DNA of 48,226 bases from CAZGSD01 sp964528305 (GTDB lineage Bacteria > Patescibacteriota > Gracilibacteria > UBA1369), in NCBI GenBank assembly GCA_964528305.1, contig CAZGSD010000005.1, positions 1 through 48,226 on the forward strand, read 5' to 3'. Below the pieces are notes generated by a model. The model was not told the DNA's origin and did not search any database. It worked only from the letters and a program-made list of their open reading frames with translations. Below, in pieces: positions 45,255-48,226 of the stretch. Position numbers and translations under genes: made by a program. Each line of letters starts with the position of its first letter. Within the stretch, counting starts at the first letter, position 1.

Positions 45255-45767
45255 TTAATGTTTTGATGGAATTAATACCATGTTAATTGAATTTCCTTGT
45301 CTTTTGGCGGGGGCTTCTACCGCGCAGTGATCCTTCACCCTCTCCATAAAAGCCTGTACTTTTTGCATGCCCAGATCATGATGGGCGGCTTCACGGCCCT
45401 TGAACATCAGATTTACCTTGACGCTATTGCCCTCGGAGAAAAATTTGATGGCCGTATTGGCCTTGATATCCAAATCATGTTCATCTATTCGCAAACTCAG
45501 TCGTATGGTTTTCATCTCGGTCTTTTTCTGCATGCGTTTATGTTTCTGCTCGATTTTGCGTTGTCGATAAACAAACTTACCAAAATCCAGCAATTTGCAG
45601 ACCGGAGGCTTGGCCAGCGGGGCAACTTCCACTAAGTCCAGTTCCCTTTCTAGCGCCATTTTTAGGGCCTCTTCGATGGATACCTCACCCATTTGCTCGT
45701 CGTTCTCGTCAATCAATCTGACCATCGGAACGCGTATCTGGGCATTTACACGGTGACTTTTACTTAT
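45255..45767 (-). CDS. infC: translation initiation factor IF-3, probable AUA start
   Basis: IF-3 checks start codon pairing and keeps ribosomal subunits apart. The N-domain (IRVPMVRLIDENDEQMGEVS, LDLVEVAPLAKPPVCKLLDF) and C-domain (MKTIRLSLRIDEHDLDIKAN, VKVNLMFKGREAAHHDLG) are complete. No ATG, GTG or TTG lies where the family begins. The ATA at 45767-45765 opens ISKSHRVNAQIRVP, aligning with the B. subtilis start (AUU, ISKDFIINEQIR), and gives 170 residues. A TTG at 45851 would add 28 poorly conserved residues. E. coli infC also uses a non-standard AUU that IF-3 itself reads, so autoregulation is likely. A -10 hexamer at 45883 implies a leader of about 110 bases. Confidence 0.85.
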   Translation of the reverse strand: MSKSHRVNAQIRVPMVRLIDENDEQMGEVSIEEALKMALERELDLVEVAPLAKPPVCKLLDFGKFVYRQRKIEQKHKRMQKKTEMKTIRLSLRIDEHDLDIKANTAIKFFSEGNSVKVNLMFKGREAAHHDLGMQKVQAFMERVKDHCAVEAPAKRQGNSINMVLIPSKH

Positions 45768-45882
45768 AGATAAAAAATTATGAAATAAATAACCTCGCCA
45801 ATCTCGAAAACCCCAAATTTCCAAGGTCAGCACGGGCAAATATAAAGGCAAACAAGCCTAAAAGTCAAATTAAATTTGGAAT

Positions 45883-45888
45883 ATTATA
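45883..45888 (-). promoter_or_regulatory. -10 hexamer of the infC operon
   Basis: A perfect TATAAT on the minus strand (45888-45883). A fair -35 (TTTACG, 45909-45904) lies 15 bases upstream. The leader to the probable ATA start is about 110 bases, room for an L20-type control site that I cannot identify by eye. Confidence 0.4.
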
Positions 45889-45911
45889 CAACGCTAAGTC
45901 AGTCGTAAACG

Positions 45912-46045
45912 TGTTTAGAAAAATTTCACAAGTTTTTAACATTGATTTAAGCTATAAAAGTTATGTTGATGCTGAACCGACATTCAGGTTGGTACATTGA
46001 CATCTAAAATCCAAATCTAATCACCATCATCTAACAGGAGTCATC
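45912..46045. other. divergent spacer with composition change
   Basis: Between the infC promoter and the lipoprotein gene. It remains AT-rich. A perfect TTGACA (45997-46002) points right but lacks a good -10. AGGAG at 46037-46041 is the ribosome binding site for the gene at 46046. GC content rises sharply immediately downstream. Confidence 0.4.
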
Positions 46046-46636
46046 ATGAAAACCAATTCCATGCGCCAGTTGCACAAACCTCTCCAGCTCATGATTCTCG
46101 GCTTTCTCTGGGCGGTGCTGGCCATCTTTATGGTCGGCTGCAGCCAAGAGTCTGTAGTTAACGTGCCCGATCAGAAGCCGCAGCCCGAGCAGCGCTGGGT
46201 CGCCAAGTACGATCTGCCGGAGGGGTGGGCCGTGCGGGAGGATAACGATCAGCAGGCCTACTACGCCGAGGCCAAGGGAGGCTTGGTGGGGCTGTCTACC
46301 AGTAACGGTTATGGAGGAGACAATCCTCTTTCACCCCAGCAAGCTCGTGATGAGCGCTATCAAGAGCTTTCTTCCGGTTGTGCCACCAATCCAGATCAAC
46401 AGTTCGTAACCTGTGATAAAGGCATCCATAAAGAAGATCAGCAGGTGGCCGAGATCAAGGTCTTTCTGCTGCAGCGCTATGGAGAACTTTTCGATCCCAA
46501 TCTTCAGGCTACTGAGGCCTACTGGGAGAGGGAGGGTGAGAAACACTCCATGCTGCTCCTCGGTGATTGGGAACAGGCTCGCCCAGCACTCGATCCAGTC
46601 GTGCGCACGCTGCGCTATATTCCAGCGCAGCCTTGA
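46046..46636 (+). CDS. lipoprotein of unknown function in GC-rich block
   Basis: A 196-residue protein with a type II signal peptide (LQLMILGFLWAVLAIFMVGC, lipobox MVGC). The mature part starts SQESVVNVPDQ and has two aromatic-rich segments, RWVAKYDLPEGWAVREDNDQ and EAYWEREGEKHSMLLLGDW, and two cysteines (SSGCATNP, VTCDKG). I do not recognise the family. Unlike most genes here it has a clear Shine-Dalgarno (AGGAG, four bases before ATG), GC-ending codons and high GC content, like the next gene. It precedes the M23 gene by 60 bases. Confidence 0.75.
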   Translation: MKTNSMRQLHKPLQLMILGFLWAVLAIFMVGCSQESVVNVPDQKPQPEQRWVAKYDLPEGWAVREDNDQQAYYAEAKGGLVGLSTSNGYGGDNPLSPQQARDERYQELSSGCATNPDQQFVTCDKGIHKEDQQVAEIKVFLLQRYGELFDPNLQATEAYWEREGEKHSMLLLGDWEQARPALDPVVRTLRYIPAQP

Positions 46637-46696
46637 AGTGAGATTTTCAAGGGATAAATCGAACAACAGTTGAAGAACTGAAAGGAGCTCAATATC

Positions 46697-48226
46697 ATGT
46701 TTCGAGTCATCAGGCTCTGTCTGTTTTTCTCAGTCCTGCTGTGGGCTTGGCCGGCGGCGGCCGTCGAGGATGGTTTCTGTCTGGACATGCGGTTGACGGA
46801 TATTCCCATCGGAAACTTTCGCCAGCCGCTTCACATGCCCATCGAGCCCATGCGCATCACCCAGGGGTACAACACCTCTCACGAGGAGGGCTTTTGCCAA
46901 GTCAGCAAGGTGCAATACTCTGCCACTAGCCGCTCTTGTCAGGGGCAAATCATCTTGAAGGGCCATGATGGTCTGGATCTGCATCCTCGCGGTGCGGCCG
47001 CGGGTGATCATGACGTCATGGCCGTCCAAGGCGGCAAAGTGGTGGCCTCCCATTCGCGCAAAGCTTTCGGCGGCTGGGGGGAGTCCATCATCCTGGCTAC
47101 CCGAGCTAATGCTTATTCCGAGGAAATTCTCACCTTTCACTATCACCATTTGTACGAAAACAAAGAAGGTGTGACCAGTCGCCGCTTCGGTCGCTGCGAA
47201 ACTGTGTCCGAGGGCCAAACCATCGCCAAAGAGGGGGGTACCCCTTATTGGCCCACTCATCTGCACCTGACCATTCGCCGCTGGGACAATCTGGCGGAGC
47301 TGCAAAAGCAGATCAAAGACAATCCCAGGGGCTTCTACGGTAACGGCTACAGCTACGGCAACAACGCCCTGCTGGCCAATTATCTGGATCCAGAGGGGCT
47401 GCTCTACGACCACTTCCGGGAGTTTCAGGAGGACAAAAAGGACTTCACCACCTGGCAGTGGAGCGATACGGTGGTACGCGAAATGCGCGCCCAGGGCTGG
47501 TTTTTCGGCAATTTCGATGGCAGTTTTGGGGTGGACGAGGAGGTCGCGCGCCGCGAAGCGGCGCGCTGGTTCAAGCAGGCTCTACGCCTGCCAACACCCT
47601 CTTCCTCGGTCTCCCCACATTTCCAAGACCTGCCGGCCAGCGATCCCGACTTTCTCTATGTACAGGGCTTGCTGCAGGACACGGCCACGATTCGGGTGAT
47701 CAACCCTGAGCGCAGCTGCACCGACAGCGGTCGCAACTTCTGCCCCGAGCAAAAGTTGAATCGGGCCGAGGCAATCAAAATGATTGTCGCCGGCTTTTAC
47801 CAGGAAGCTTTCCTGGAGCTGTACAACAACTGGGTTTGGCGGGCCAGCCTGTCCGCCGCCACCCAGCTGCTCTCCCGTTTCACCGATGTGAGTCCCTCCG
47901 ACTGGTACGCCCCCTATGTCTATTTTGCCTGGCAAAACGGACTGCTGGGTGGCGGCGCCAAATTCAACCCCGGTCTGCCTATCAGGCGGGCCGAGCTGGC
48001 CAAATGGCTGGTGATGGCACATCAGAAGCGTTTCGGCGATAGCGGTGGTATTTGTTCCAGCATGACCTGCGGGAATGGATACTATTGTGACGAAGCCAAA
48101 CGTCAATGTCGCGTTATCCCGGGCTGCGTGCCTTGGGAGGATCAGCCCTGCCCTCTGGGTGGTGGCTATCAGTCCGATGAGGAGCTTCCTCCCACACCAC
48201 CGCCGCCCAATCCCGGTGAGCCCCCA
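46697..48226 (+). CDS. secreted M23 peptidase with three SLH repeats and Cys-rich/Pro-rich tail, truncated by window end
   Basis: The frame is open from the ATG at 46697 to the window end (510 codons, no stop). A signal peptide (MFRVIRLCLFFSVLLWAW, cleavage near AAAVED) is followed by an M23/LytM zinc endopeptidase domain with H90 and D94 in GHDGLDLHP and H188-x-H190 in WPTHLHLTIRRW. Three SLH-like repeats follow: ~252-297 (WQWSDTVVREMRAQGWFFGN), ~309-372 (FQDLPASDPDFLYVQGLLQD) and ~395-440 (FTDVSPSDWYAPYVYFAWQN). Six cysteines at 452-485 (CSSMTCGNGYYCDE...) suggest a small disulfide knot, and a PPPP-containing tail enters the edge. The role is likely wall remodelling while anchored to wall polysaccharide. 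AGGAG lies nine bases upstream. The block is GC-rich. Confidence 0.9.
   Translation, partial: MFRVIRLCLFFSVLLWAWPAAAVEDGFCLDMRLTDIPIGNFRQPLHMPIEPMRITQGYNTSHEEGFCQVSKVQYSATSRSCQGQIILKGHDGLDLHPRGAAAGDHDVMAVQGGKVVASHSRKAFGGWGESIILATRANAYSEEILTFHYHHLYENKEGVTSRRFGRCETVSEGQTIAKEGGTPYWPTHLHLTIRRWDNLAELQKQIKDNPRGFYGNGYSYGNNALLANYLDPEGLLYDHFREFQEDKKDFTTWQWSDTVVREMRAQGWFFGNFDGSFGVDEEVARREAARWFKQALRLPTPSSSVSPHFQDLPASDPDFLYVQGLLQDTATIRVINPERSCTDSGRNFCPEQKLNRAEAIKMIVAGFYQEAFLELYNNWVWRASLSAATQLLSRFTDVSPSDWYAPYVYFAWQNGLLGGGAKFNPGLPIRRAELAKWLVMAHQKRFGDSGGICSSMTCGNGYYCDEAKRQCRVIPGCVPWEDQPCPLGGGYQSDEELPPTPPPPNPGEPP

Noticed and set aside
46730..47413. 227-codon minus-strand frame in the GC-rich block
   Set aside because: It lies antisense to the M23 domain, whose plus-strand frame has clear catalytic motifs. 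Long antisense frames are expected in GC-rich coding DNA.
47582..48106. 174-codon minus-strand frame
   Set aside because: Antisense to the SLH repeats of the M23 protein; no recognisable domain.

Overview
The window looks like chromosomal sequence from a Candidate Phyla Radiation (Patescibacteria) bacterium, possibly near Peregrinibacteria. That placement is an inference. It rests on AT-rich DNA, weak or absent Shine-Dalgarno sites for most genes, many unrecognisable envelope proteins, SLH-domain proteins and a surface protein with GW.y..NiGW-like repeats. The genetic code appears standard: glycine uses GGN and rny ends in TGA, so the UGA=Gly code of Gracilibacteria/SR1 is not needed. Five runs of exactly 100 N interrupt the sequence. 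Two (1961-2060, 7417-7516) are flanked by exact 55-bp duplications that break one gene each. The other three (19458-19557, 26654-26753, 42107-42206) each hide the 3' ends of two converging genes.

Layout. 1-2.9 kb: four uncharacterised small or helical proteins. 2.9-5.2 kb: mscL, asnS, smpB. 5.3-8.4 kb: a large secreted surface protein on the minus strand. 8.7-19.5 kb: a plus-strand run of an HU protein, pheS-pheT, a class A penicillin-binding protein, a phosphodiester glycosidase-like protein, a metallophosphoesterase, engB and a CPA2 antiporter. 19.6-25.1 kb: a large unknown protein, an O-methyltransferase, an O-antigen-ligase-like protein (plus strand), and an ECF sigma factor with its likely anti-sigma. 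25.3-28.7 kb: two membrane proteins that appear to share a cytoplasmic domain, an SLH protein, the tmRNA gene ssrA (partner of smpB) and a membrane-anchored protein. 28.8-35.3 kb: efp, an EpmA/GenX-like lysyl-tRNA synthetase relative, mfd and dnaN. 35.7-42.1 kb: a plus-strand operon of VKOR, patatin, lipoprotein, rny, trxB-like, YtxH-like and a VanW-type wall protein. 42.2-45.8 kb: TPR protein, holB, cyclophilin lipoprotein (plus) and infC-rpmI-rplT. 46.0-48.2 kb: a clearly GC-richer block with good ribosome binding sites, carrying a lipoprotein and an M23 peptidase with SLH repeats that runs off the window.

Main points of interest. (1) The dnaN upstream region is AT-rich, carries DnaA-box-like 9-mers and lies where the plus strand changes from C>G to G>C, so it is a good candidate replication origin. 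(2) A separate 99-bp spacer between mfd and the EpmA-like gene holds a phased, same-orientation array of DnaA-box-like 9-mers. (3) efp sits next to a lysyl-tRNA synthetase paralogue with EpmA-like active-site signatures but an added N-terminal OB-like domain, which suggests a self-contained EF-P modification pair. (4) infC appears to start at AUA. (5) Several envelope genes share an extended -10 promoter motif. No rRNA, tRNA, CRISPR array, insertion sequence or prophage was recognised.
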